Source of the DNA: a virus
Strand: one strand, 5' to 3'
Length of the DNA stretch: 43,646 nucleotides
Virus record (IMG/VR): IMGVR_UViG_3300037493_001662
Location: 1 to 43,646 of that record
The position numbers and the translations under genes were made by a program. The first letter of the stretch is position 1, and each line of letters begins with the position of its first letter. The notes below the pieces were generated by a model. It was given only the letters and a program-made list of their open reading frames with translations. It was not told the DNA's origin and did not search any database. Shown one piece after another: positions 13,342-20,053 of this stretch.

Positions 13342-14154
13342 ATGCAAATCAAAACAGGACAGTTGGTTAACAAAATCGGTCAAACAATGTATGACGGATG
13401 GACTGGCATCAACGCCTCGTCCCTCAAGAAGTTTTTGGTAAGCCCGCTTCACTACAAGACTTGGATTGACAACAAGCCAGACGAAAAGGTTGGCGATGCC
13501 TTCCGTATTGGGACTGCCGTGCATATGGCAATCCTTGAGCCAGACCTGTTCCCACAGCGTTATATGTATGCTCCAGAAGTTGACCGCCGAACGACTGCTG
13601 GTAAACTTGCTTGGACTGAATTCACCGCTGGCTTGAATGCCAAGCAAGACAACTTCCTGTTCCAAGAAGAAGTTGCAATGGTTGATGGTATGATTAGCCG
13701 TGTTCGTGAAAACCAGTTCTGGAAATTACGCAATGACTGGAATGATAATCTTTATGTAGAAGCCGGTTTTGAGTGTGAATATCTTGGCGTTAAGATTAAG
13801 GGTCGCTTGGATTTCTACAACGCCAGTCAAAACGTAATTATCGACTGGAAGACTATCAATGATACTCCTACCAAGCGAACTGTTAAGTCCGAGATTTACT
13901 CAAAGGGTTACGATGTGCAAGCCTTCTTCTACCAGAAGGGTGTTGAAATCGTAAGTGGCACGAAGCCTAAGTTCCTGTTCGCCTTTATCGAGAAGAAAGA
14001 ACCTTACTCGATTGGTTTCTACGAATTACCTCAATGGCGTATTGATGAGGTTCAGCAGGTCGTAGATGTTGAGTTGGTGCGTATGCAGAACGCCAAGGAA
14101 ACTGGTATTTACGCTGGACTTCCTGCGGAGAGTTCGCCTATCATTGTTGAATGA
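13342..14154 (+). CDS. RecE-like PD-(D/E)XK exonuclease
   Basis: This 270-residue predicted 5'-3' double-strand exonuclease would generate single strands for the ERF annealing protein. Features are ASSLKKFLVSPLHY near the N-terminus, GTAVHMAILEP (57-67; H61), the metal-binding core GRLDFY (153-158; D156) and IIDWKT (165-170; D167, K169), and YDVQAFFY (189-196; the conserved Gln). This order matches RecE/exonuclease VIII-type PDDEXK enzymes. I start at ATG 13342. A GTG at 13312 is possible. The stop overlaps the initiator start as ATGA, indicating translational coupling. Confidence 0.9.
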   Translation: MQIKTGQLVNKIGQTMYDGWTGINASSLKKFLVSPLHYKTWIDNKPDEKVGDAFRIGTAVHMAILEPDLFPQRYMYAPEVDRRTTAGKLAWTEFTAGLNAKQDNFLFQEEVAMVDGMISRVRENQFWKLRNDWNDNLYVEAGFECEYLGVKIKGRLDFYNASQNVIIDWKTINDTPTKRTVKSEIYSKGYDVQAFFYQKGVEIVSGTKPKFLFAFIEKKEPYSIGFYELPQWRIDEVQQVVDVELVRMQNAKETGIYAGLPAESSPIIVE

Positions 14155-14822
14155 GCGACAATAAACCAATGTTTGCAGGGGTATTCATCCCTCGTGAAGT
14201 TTTGCTGGACGCAGACATTTCTGCGTCTGGCAAGATTATCTTCGCAATTATCCAGTCGCTTGACAACGACAAGGGTTGCTTTGCGAGCAATGAATACATT
14301 GGCAATATGCTAGGACTGTCGGAATCATCGGTTCGTGCGTCCATTGGAGACTTGGCGAAGAAGAATTATATTCACCGAGTAATCAATGAATGTGGCACTC
14401 GAACCATCCGCACTTGTTCCTCTGCATCCTTCCTACCCCCCCAGCAGAAAACTGGCACCCCCCCGCCAGAAAACAATCGCCCCCCCGCCGGAAAACTGGC
14501 ACCATATAAGACTAAAGATAAACATAGTAATATAGATACAAAGGGTTTGCTCCTTCAACCTGTTCCTCATTCAGAAGCCTTCGGCAAAGTCTGGAACGAC
14601 TGGATGCAATACCGCAACGAACGCAAGAAACCTTTAACACCAACAACAATCAAACAACAAATCGAATTCCTCTCCAACCTCAACGAAAATGACGCAACAC
14701 AATCCATTATTCTCAGCATCCGAAATGGATGGCTTGGTATCTTCCCTCCTAGCGGGGGAAACTCCTATCGTTCCAAGCAACCGACCAAGCCCCTCACAGA
14801 AAGTGACCACGAATCCTTCTAA
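14151..14822 (+). CDS. Replication initiator, lambda O-like architecture
   Basis: A 223-residue protein with an N-terminal winged-helix or helix-turn-helix domain (about residues 20-80, with FASNEYIGNMLGLSESSVRA as the HTH), a Pro-rich disordered linker (95-120), and a C-terminal domain (about 140-195) likely to contact the loader. The linker is encoded by three iterons (14436-14500) followed by AT-rich DNA, just as the lambda origin lies inside gene O. It begins in an ATGA overlap with the exonuclease and is followed by a DnaC-like loader, as O is by P. I infer that it binds the iterons and recruits host DnaB through the loader. Sequence identity to O is not claimed. Confidence 0.75.
   Translation: MSDNKPMFAGVFIPREVLLDADISASGKIIFAIIQSLDNDKGCFASNEYIGNMLGLSESSVRASIGDLAKKNYIHRVINECGTRTIRTCSSASFLPPQQKTGTPPPENNRPPAGKLAPYKTKDKHSNIDTKGLLLQPVPHSEAFGKVWNDWMQYRNERKKPLTPTTIKQQIEFLSNLNENDATQSIILSIRNGWLGIFPPSGGNSYRSKQPTKPLTESDHESF
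14436..14514 (+). repeat. Iteron cluster B inside the initiator gene, putative origin
   Basis: Three 22-bp units each consist of C7 plus 15 bases: AGCAGAAAACTGGCA, GCCAGAAAACAATCG and GCCGGAAAACTGGCA. They are followed by CCATATAAGACTA and AT-rich DNA. Because 22 is not a multiple of 3, the encoded peptides differ between repeats, so the DNA rather than the protein appears conserved. TGGCACCATATAAGACTA (14497-14514) is exactly repeated, inverted, at 3749-3766. Confidence 0.88.
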
Positions 14823-15492
14823 ATGCTCCTGTGGGGCGTTTAAAGTGCCAATGACGGACGGCAGTAAGATTATCTGGCCCGACTGGTTCTGCTACTCCTG
14901 CAAGGACCAATACACTTGGGAGAATGACTCTCGCTATACTCGCTTAACTTGGGCACACGAACCCATTGGTATGCCAGTAGTATTCCAAGAAACAGTAGCA
15001 GATAAAATCCCCTGTCCCAAGATGCGTGATGTGGCTACAAACTGGGCTTCTTGGGGTAAGCGTTCCCTGTTGCTTCACGGCACTACTCGCCTAGGTAAGT
15101 CTCGTGCGGCGTGGGAAGTGTCTCGTCGCTACTGGAAGGCTAACTATAAGCGTCAGCAATTCAATACGATGCGTAAGTTCGAACAGAACATTGAGGAAGG
15201 TTTCTCCAAGTTTAACCACAACCAATTAGTCACGAATATGATTAACGTCCCATTCCTGTTCATTGATGATTTGGGCAAGGAGAAGATGACTGCCCGCATT
15301 GCCTGTGACCTGTTTGCCGTAGTTGATGAGCGAACCATCAACCAGCGTCCCACCATAATCACCACGAATTTCACCTCCGCTGGGCTTCTGGAGCGTTTTG
15401 ATGATGTGGAACTAGGGAAGGCACTCATTGGTCGCTTCAAGGACTTCTTCGACTGCGTAGGGGCTACGAAGAAAGATGAAATTACCCCTTGA
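14689..15492 (+). CDS. DnaC-like AAA+ helicase loader
   Basis: This would load the host replicative helicase at the phage origin. An N-terminal zinc-binding candidate has C46, C48, C68 and C71 (CSCG ... CYSC). The AAA+ module has Walker A GTTRLGKS (131-138), Walker B FLFIDDLG (189-196), sensor-1 TTNF (225-228) and an arginine finger in IGRF (R249). This is the DnaC/IstB-type pattern. The start at 14689 overlaps the initiator by 134 bp in another frame. ATG 14725 is an alternative that keeps the cysteines. The leader CAACGAAA before the ATG resembles that of another phage gene (12372). Confidence 0.88.
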   Translation: MTQHNPLFSASEMDGLVSSLLAGETPIVPSNRPSPSQKVTTNPSKCSCGAFKVPMTDGSKIIWPDWFCYSCKDQYTWENDSRYTRLTWAHEPIGMPVVFQETVADKIPCPKMRDVATNWASWGKRSLLLHGTTRLGKSRAAWEVSRRYWKANYKRQQFNTMRKFEQNIEEGFSKFNHNQLVTNMINVPFLFIDDLGKEKMTARIACDLFAVVDERTINQRPTIITTNFTSAGLLERFDDVELGKALIGRFKDFFDCVGATKKDEITP

Positions 15493-15538
15493 CCTTATCC
15501 GAATTATACCCATACCTAACTTCTCACCCACATATAAC

Positions 15539-16291
15539 ATGTCATTAGAAAACACACTCGATACCTATTCACTCACACTCGTAAAGCAACAAAACGCCTT
15601 GCAAAAGGCTCTTATTGAAGCAATTGCAGAGACTCCAGAAGTCCACGCTGATAGCGTTAATCCGTTCCATAAGAGCAACTATGCGTCCCTCAACGCACAC
15701 CTTGCACTTGTGAAGCCAATCTTCTCGAAGCACGGACTTGCAATCATTCAATGCCCTACTGGTCATAACGGACATATTGGTATCACCACCAAGGTAATTC
15801 ACAAGGATGGCGGTTCTTTCGAGTTTGAATCAACCATTCCTGTCAGTAGTGGGATTAAGGCACAGGAGGCTGGTTCAATCTACTCGTATCTCCGTCGTTA
15901 CTCTATCGCCGCAGTTGCCGGTATTGCTACTGATGATGATGATGCTAATACCACAGTTGCATCTGCTCCTGCCGTTAAGCCAACCTACAAGGCTGTTACG
16001 CCTAAGAAGTTGATTGCAACGAACAACGCTCCGTCTGCTCCCTCTGGAGATGTTGACTTTGCGTTACAAGTTCCATTTGGTAAGGCTAAGGGGACTTCCC
16101 TGCAAGACCTTGCGATGAATGACTTAAACTATTGGGCTAACACTTGGGAGCCAAAGCCGTGGGAAAAGACTGGTAAGGTTGGTATTAAGGATTTGACACT
16201 CAAGTCATCCGCACAAGCACTCTGGGTTCTCAAGAACTCCGAGTCTGAAGGCGAGAATGATGAACCCTCTGAGGACGCAATCCCCTTCTAA
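15539..16291 (+). CDS. erf: ERF-family single-strand annealing protein with SSB-like tip
   Basis: This predicted recombinase anneals single strands made by the exonuclease. The ERF core spans about residues 15-137, with NPFHKSNYASLNAHLALVKP (41-60), a central GITTKVIHKDGG, and YLRRYSIAAVAGIATDDDDA (117-136). A linker follows, then VPFGKAKGTSLQDLA (178-192), which resembles the small FGK-KG domain at the C-terminus of exodeoxyribonuclease X-like proteins. The last residues, EPSEDAIPF, mimic the acidic IPF tip of bacterial SSB. ATG 15539 is chosen; an earlier ATG at 15476 overlaps the loader. Confidence 0.9.
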   Translation: MSLENTLDTYSLTLVKQQNALQKALIEAIAETPEVHADSVNPFHKSNYASLNAHLALVKPIFSKHGLAIIQCPTGHNGHIGITTKVIHKDGGSFEFESTIPVSSGIKAQEAGSIYSYLRRYSIAAVAGIATDDDDANTTVASAPAVKPTYKAVTPKKLIATNNAPSAPSGDVDFALQVPFGKAKGTSLQDLAMNDLNYWANTWEPKPWEKTGKVGIKDLTLKSSAQALWVLKNSESEGENDEPSEDAIPF

Positions 16292-16305
16292 CTAACGCTT
16301 GAAAT

Positions 16306-16376
16306 AGCCCTGTAGTTCAATGGATAGAACACTCGCCTTCTAAGCGAGTCATCTAGGTTCGATTCCTAGCAGGGCT
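16306..16376 (+). tRNA. tRNA-Arg (anticodon TCT)
   Basis: A 71-nt cloverleaf with acceptor AGCCCTG/CAGGGCT, T-arm CTAGG-TTCGATT-CCTAG, and anticodon stem CTCGC/GCGAG around CTTCTAA. It reads AGA. It stands alone on the plus strand, inside the replication operon directly after the ERF gene. Confidence 0.94.
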
Positions 16377-16391
16377 ACTTCAACAACCACT

Positions 16392-16580
16392 ATGAGCAAA
16401 CGAGATTGCCGACACATTGAAAAATTCAATCCACGCATTTTTGGTCCGTATATGTATGTCACCTATGCTGATGGAGATTGCAAAGAATTCATCGGCTATA
16501 CCTGCGAATACTGCCCTAAATGTGGTCAACGCATACATCCAGACCTAACCAAAGACGCTAAAGAATCCGACGATGAGTAA
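16392..16580 (+). CDS. Small zinc-finger-like protein, 62 aa
   Basis: The sequence MSKRDCRHIEKFNPRIFGPY and a later CEYCPKCGQRIHP give a C-x2-H near the N-terminus and a C-x2-C-x2-C cluster near residue 40, a likely zinc site. Such miniature zinc-ribbon proteins are common in phage early operons and are usually uncharacterised. It follows the tRNA by 15 bp, its leader is TTCAACAACCACT before the ATG, and its last 8 bp overlap the next gene. A DNA- or protein-binding role is inferred. Confidence 0.75.
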   Translation: MSKRDCRHIEKFNPRIFGPYMYVTYADGDCKEFIGYTCEYCPKCGQRIHPDLTKDAKESDDE

Positions 16581-16911
16581 AAAACAAAACAGTTCAATCA
16601 AGGTAGCGGCAATGTCACTTGGATTGACAGTAGAAGAAACCGAAGAACTTCTTGATATGAAAATGCTTCTGCGTGTAGCAGATAACGAGCGTCGCCAAGT
16701 ATCTGAAATGTATAAGAAGTTATACGAGCAAAACGAACAACTGGAGAAATCCTTTGTTAAACTTAAAGAATGTGCAGTAGCGTTCGCATTTATAATTCCA
16801 GAACCGCACAAGGATTCATCCGACTCCATCACTAATACGGAACTCTACCGAGTTCAACATAAGATGGCTAAGAAGCAATGGCTTGATTGGTTCAACAATA
16901 ACCCTCAATGA
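16573..16911 (+). CDS. Hypothetical coiled-coil protein, 112 aa
   Basis: A helical protein starts MSKKQNSSIKVAAMSLGLTV. Residues about 25-70 form a probable coiled coil (ETEELLDMKMLLRVADNERR and onward). No enzyme motif is visible. It overlaps the zinc protein by 8 bp and the phosphoesterase by an ATGA, so all three are translationally coupled. It may be a small adaptor for its neighbours. Confidence 0.65.
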   Translation: MSKKQNSSIKVAAMSLGLTVEETEELLDMKMLLRVADNERRQVSEMYKKLYEQNEQLEKSFVKLKECAVAFAFIIPEPHKDSSDSITNTELYRVQHKMAKKQWLDWFNNNPQ

Positions 16912-17675
16912 GTAAATATAAAACTTTCCTTTGCGTAGGAGATAACCACGGCGATATGTGTGACCCAGAGGCATTCTCGGGATTAAAGGAGTTCATTAAG
17001 GACTTCAAGCCTCAACACAGAATTCACCTTGGAGATTGTTTCGACTTCCGTTCATTGCGTAGAGGTGTTTCCTCTACTGATAGTGAATCGCACGAGTCGT
17101 TGGTCGACGACATAGAGTGCGGAGTGGAGTTCATTGAAGCAATGAAGCCTACAGCATTCCTATATGGTAATCACGAAGACCGCTTGCACCAGATGCAAGT
17201 AGGAAGCAGTATAGGTGCTATTAGAGATTACGCCGGTGATTTAGATTCTAAGATTAAGTCAATTCTCCGTAAGAACGGATGTAAAAACATCTTACCATAT
17301 CACGCGGACAAAGGGTATTACCGCCTTGGTCCTATTACAGCCGTGCACGGATACACTTGCGGTGTCAGAGCCGTGCAGGAACACGCAATCCATTATGGTG
17401 AGGTTGGTGGTGCTGTTATTATGGGTCATATCCATAGCATCCAGCAGACCAATGCAAAGCGTCACGGAGGAGTTGTAGGCTTCTCTGGTGGCTGTATGTG
17501 CAAGAAGGACGAGATGGACTATGCTAAGAACCGATTGGCTACCTCTATGTGGGGTCTTGGCTGGACATATGGAGTCATTGAAGGCAACGAATGGAAGGTA
17601 TGGCAAGCCCACCGATTCAATAATGGGTGGATTTGGACTAACGAAATTCGCACTTGGAAACACCCACGAAAGTGA
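16908..17675 (+). CDS. Calcineurin-like metallophosphoesterase
   Basis: A 255-residue enzyme with the full set of dinuclear-metal ligands: GDNHG (D12, H14), GDCFD (D43), YGNHED (N88, H89), AVHGY (H147) and MGHIH (H174, H176). Family members cleave phosphomonoesters or phosphodiesters, including nucleotides and DNA ends. In phage replication operons they may act in DNA processing or nucleotide scavenging. The substrate cannot be told from sequence. The gene begins in an ATGA overlap and ends in a GTGA overlap with the next gene. Confidence 0.9.
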   Translation: MSKYKTFLCVGDNHGDMCDPEAFSGLKEFIKDFKPQHRIHLGDCFDFRSLRRGVSSTDSESHESLVDDIECGVEFIEAMKPTAFLYGNHEDRLHQMQVGSSIGAIRDYAGDLDSKIKSILRKNGCKNILPYHADKGYYRLGPITAVHGYTCGVRAVQEHAIHYGEVGGAVIMGHIHSIQQTNAKRHGGVVGFSGGCMCKKDEMDYAKNRLATSMWGLGWTYGVIEGNEWKVWQAHRFNNGWIWTNEIRTWKHPRK

Positions 17676-17959
17676 AATCACAAAACCTTAAAGTAATATA
17701 CCGACAAGCACTTGTTAAAGGTATGACTGCAAAGCAAGCAGGTGCTTTCTTTAAAGTTAACCATAACTCGCTGGCTGGTCTTAAACGACGATACGGGTTT
17801 CCAAGTCTTATATCTGAATGGGAATTTGCAGACCGAAAGGTTTTTGAATCAATGACTATCAATGAACTTAAGTCATATATCGCCATACTGTCAAAAGACG
17901 GAAAGGACTCTGGAAAAGAGTGGACTTACTCCAACGATGAACTTAAAAAGAGAAAGTGA
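17672..17959 (+). CDS. Small helix-turn-helix protein, 95 aa
   Basis: The GTG at 17672 overlaps the preceding stop as GTGA and is preferred over a TTG at 17654. The first 50 residues hold an HTH-like pattern, IYRQALVKGMTAKQAGAFFK followed by NHNSLAGLKRRYG. The rest is helical and charged. It could be a small DNA-binding regulator. It belongs to a run of three small HTH-type genes. Confidence 0.65.
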   Translation: MKSQNLKVIYRQALVKGMTAKQAGAFFKVNHNSLAGLKRRYGFPSLISEWEFADRKVFESMTINELKSYIAILSKDGKDSGKEWTYSNDELKKRK

Positions 17960-18342
17960 ACAAACTTAAACGAGAAACAAACCAGAAGATGGTCATCCTA
18001 AACGGAGTGCGTATGGCACAGCGTGTGGCTGACTTCATCACGGCTAACGAGCAATATATCCGAGATATGGATGAAAAGGAACGACTCAACATCCCAGATA
18101 TGTGTGCTCGATTTGCTGTATCAGAGGGAACGATGCGAAAGTATCTCGAAATCCTTAAACTAACACTACACAACTATCGTCCTTGTCCTTTCTATGACAA
18201 GAAGGACTGGAAGAACCGAATCCCAAAGATGCTTGCAAAGGGAATGCTATATAAGGATATAGCACTTAAACTCGGAACCAGTCATTCTACTGTATGTCGC
18301 TGGGTATGTGACAATGGGTTAGGCAAACGAAATTTACAATGA
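17956..18342 (+). CDS. HTH protein, 128 aa, two HTH segments
   Basis: The GTG start overlaps the previous stop as GTGA. Two helix-turn-helix-like segments are visible: IPDMCARFAVSEGTMRKYLE (about residues 46-65) and MLYKDIALKLGTSHSTVCRW (about 97-116). The second resembles resolvase or Trp-repressor-type HTHs. A duplicated DNA-binding protein without a catalytic domain fits a regulator of the early or late switch. No precise family is claimed. Confidence 0.7.
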   Translation: MNKLKRETNQKMVILNGVRMAQRVADFITANEQYIRDMDEKERLNIPDMCARFAVSEGTMRKYLEILKLTLHNYRPCPFYDKKDWKNRIPKMLAKGMLYKDIALKLGTSHSTVCRWVCDNGLGKRNLQ

Positions 18343-18590
18343 AAACTACTATGAAAACAACAATCAAGAAACTAATCAAAGCATTAAACACGCCAAAGAA
18401 TCTACCAGACCAGATTCCTTACGGATGGTTTACTACGCAACAACTATCAATAGAGTGGGATAAGTCTCTATCACATACCAGTAAACAACTACGCAAGCAA
18501 GTAAAGTTAGGTAGCGTATTGGTTAAGAAGTTTAATGCATATGTAAGCAAAACTATTATTCGTCCAGTTCCTCACTTTAAACTAAAATGA
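18339..18590 (+). CDS. Small basic protein, 83 aa, winged-helix-like
   Basis: It begins in an ATGA overlap with the preceding gene. A second ATG four codons on (MKTTMKTT) is an alternative. The sequence YGWFTTQQLSIEWDKSLSHT followed by SKQLRKQVKLGSVLVKKF looks like a compact winged helix. The protein is strongly basic and probably binds DNA. It forms a regulator-like series with the two upstream genes. Confidence 0.65.
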   Translation: MKTTMKTTIKKLIKALNTPKNLPDQIPYGWFTTQQLSIEWDKSLSHTSKQLRKQVKLGSVLVKKFNAYVSKTIIRPVPHFKLK

Positions 18591-19000
18591 GCCTAGGGCA
18601 AAACGACAACTATCTCATTCTTGAGTTCACCAAACTAAAGGACGAGAACGCCCGCCTACAGGCCGAGGTCGAGCGGCTCGGAGCGTTTCGCACCCATACA
18701 ATAATCCCGAATGAAATACTTAAAGCGGATAACGCCCGCCTTCAAGCCGAGGTCGAGCGTCTGGAGCATCTAGTTAATTATTGGCGTATTGAAGCCGAGA
18801 CTGACAATGCTCGTTGGTTACGATGCCTTGAAGATATGGATAAACTCCGCAAGGCTTGTAAACTTGTGTTTGACGAGTCCGCAAAGCGTAAGTTTCTAAT
18901 GTGCTATCCCGGAAATGATTTTTATGTGTCAAAGGAAGCAATGGAAGCAATGAGCGTAGCCTTGGGGTATAGCAAAGCCAAGGAGGGCAAGCAGTCGTGA
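18587..19000 (+). CDS. Coiled-coil protein with duplicated NARLQAEVERL motif
   Basis: A 137-residue protein whose first half is a coiled coil carrying NARLQAEVERL twice, at about residues 21-31 and 49-59. The DNA encoding both copies is markedly GC-rich (for example AACGCCCGCC and GCCGAGGTCGAGCG), unlike the AT-leaning codons around it. The second half is helical with VSKEAMEAMSVALGY. The unusual codon use and internal duplication suggest recent acquisition of the N-terminal module. Function is unknown. It starts in an ATGA overlap. Confidence 0.7.
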   Translation: MSLGQNDNYLILEFTKLKDENARLQAEVERLGAFRTHTIIPNEILKADNARLQAEVERLEHLVNYWRIEAETDNARWLRCLEDMDKLRKACKLVFDESAKRKFLMCYPGNDFYVSKEAMEAMSVALGYSKAKEGKQS

Positions 19001-19203
19001 TTCACGAATTCAGAAACCCTATGCCAGTAGAGACACCACTAGGCTACGGAATGGTAATCTATGTCCGTGATGGCGGGACTTTCTCTAACGATGTGTTTGC
19101 TGTTGTTCTAGACAAAGACGGCACTATCCGTCACTTTACATCAGAACAGTTTAAGTTTGTTATAAACAATACCTTTGGAATCCGTGATGCCGATAGCCAA
19201 TAA
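18997..19203 (+). CDS. Hypothetical protein, 68 aa
   Basis: The GTG start overlaps the previous stop as GTGA. The sequence is mostly beta, with VETPLGYGMVIYVRDGG, VFAVVLDKDGTIRHFTSEQF and a final NNTFGI. This pattern recurs in small phage proteins of unknown role, as I recall. It is the last gene of the plus-strand operon, and a hairpin element follows its stop. Confidence 0.7.
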   Translation: MIHEFRNPMPVETPLGYGMVIYVRDGGTFSNDVFAVVLDKDGTIRHFTSEQFKFVINNTFGIRDADSQ

Positions 19204-19246
19204 AAACGGAGGTAACACCGCCCTTGCAGGAGTGGCGGTGAAACCT
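19202..19246 (-). terminator. Terminator of the minus-strand late operon
   Basis: On the minus strand AGGT-TT-CACCGCC pairs with GGCGGTG-TT-ACCT around an 11-base loop. A T5 run follows three bases later. It lies between the converging ends of the late operon and the plus-strand operon, about 75 bp beyond the spanin stop. On the plus strand no T-run follows, so termination would be mainly of the late transcript. Confidence 0.6.
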
Positions 19247-19318
19247 ATAGTATGCAACTTGGCACCCAACGGATAACAACGAAACATGAACAACATCCTC
19301 TGCAAGACCAAGTTGCTT

Positions 19319-20053
19319 TCATTCGTGACTATGACCATCATTTTCGTTTTGTCCAGTCTTTTTAGCCCGTAGGAAGTCGATAGTTTTCTTAATCACAATA
19401 AATATCAAATCTGCTACAATAAAACCAACTCCAATACCGGCAATCCAATGAAACCATTCACTATCAAATATCCACGCACACGATACTGCGAGAAGCCCAG
19501 ATACAATCAACACGGACCCTCCAACCTTCTTGGATGTGAACGCTATTACCATTACACCAAGCGAAAAGATAAATATGCCTACAGAAGTGACCATAAAAAG
19601 TATCCTGTCCTTGATAGCCCTAGCCTTTTCCTCGATGGCAAGTTCTTTGGCGGCATTTGCTATGGCAAGTTCACCATCAAGGGACTCCACTCTTTCCCAC
19701 AAAGCAGAGGTTTCCTCGTCAACCTTCTGGGCTTCAACCTTGTCTTTTTCGGCGGACTTGACATCGTTGTTGCCAACAATCGCTCGTTGTTCAGCCAGTT
19801 TTGGAATTGTGGGGGGCTTTATACCCCCAAGCCTGACCCCCTGAGCCTCTAGGACAGCATAGGTGATAGAACCCCTAGGGGTAACCTCCAAAACGGCTTG
19901 TATGCCCGCCCCAGCATCAGAAATTACCTGTTCAATCTTGTTTATGTAAACATCCTTCTCCTTGTTGTCCAAGACCACCAAGGTAGGTTCTGGCACAGTC
20001 GAACAGCCAGCCATTGACAGTAGGAAGCCAGCAATGCAGATATACTTAATCAT
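19319..20053 (-). CDS. Candidate unimolecular spanin (lipoprotein with C-terminal membrane segments)
   Basis: The last gene of the late operon encodes 244 residues. A lipoprotein signal ends in LSMAGC, with lipidation at Cys17. The periplasmic part includes a charged helical stretch (about 97-150) likely to be a coiled coil. Three hydrophobic segments follow: about 151-171, 178-195 and 202-221. An outer-membrane lipid anchor plus a C-terminal inner-membrane anchor is the layout of a u-spanin such as T1 gp11, which fuses the two membranes after wall digestion. T1 has one C-terminal segment, so three is unusual. The start overlaps the endolysin stop by 4 bp. Confidence 0.7.
   Translation of the reverse strand: MIKYICIAGFLLSMAGCSTVPEPTLVVLDNKEKDVYINKIEQVISDAGAGIQAVLEVTPRGSITYAVLEAQGVRLGGIKPPTIPKLAEQRAIVGNNDVKSAEKDKVEAQKVDEETSALWERVESLDGELAIANAAKELAIEEKARAIKDRILFMVTSVGIFIFSLGVMVIAFTSKKVGGSVLIVSGLLAVSCAWIFDSEWFHWIAGIGVGFIVADLIFIVIKKTIDFLRAKKTGQNENDGHSHE

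Noticed and set aside
19286-19372. 28-codon plus-strand frame with a hydrophobic stretch (MTIIFVLSSLF) after the late terminator
   Set aside because: It overlaps the 3' end of the spanin gene on the other strand and has no supporting context beyond an ACAACGAAAC leader. It is too short to call.
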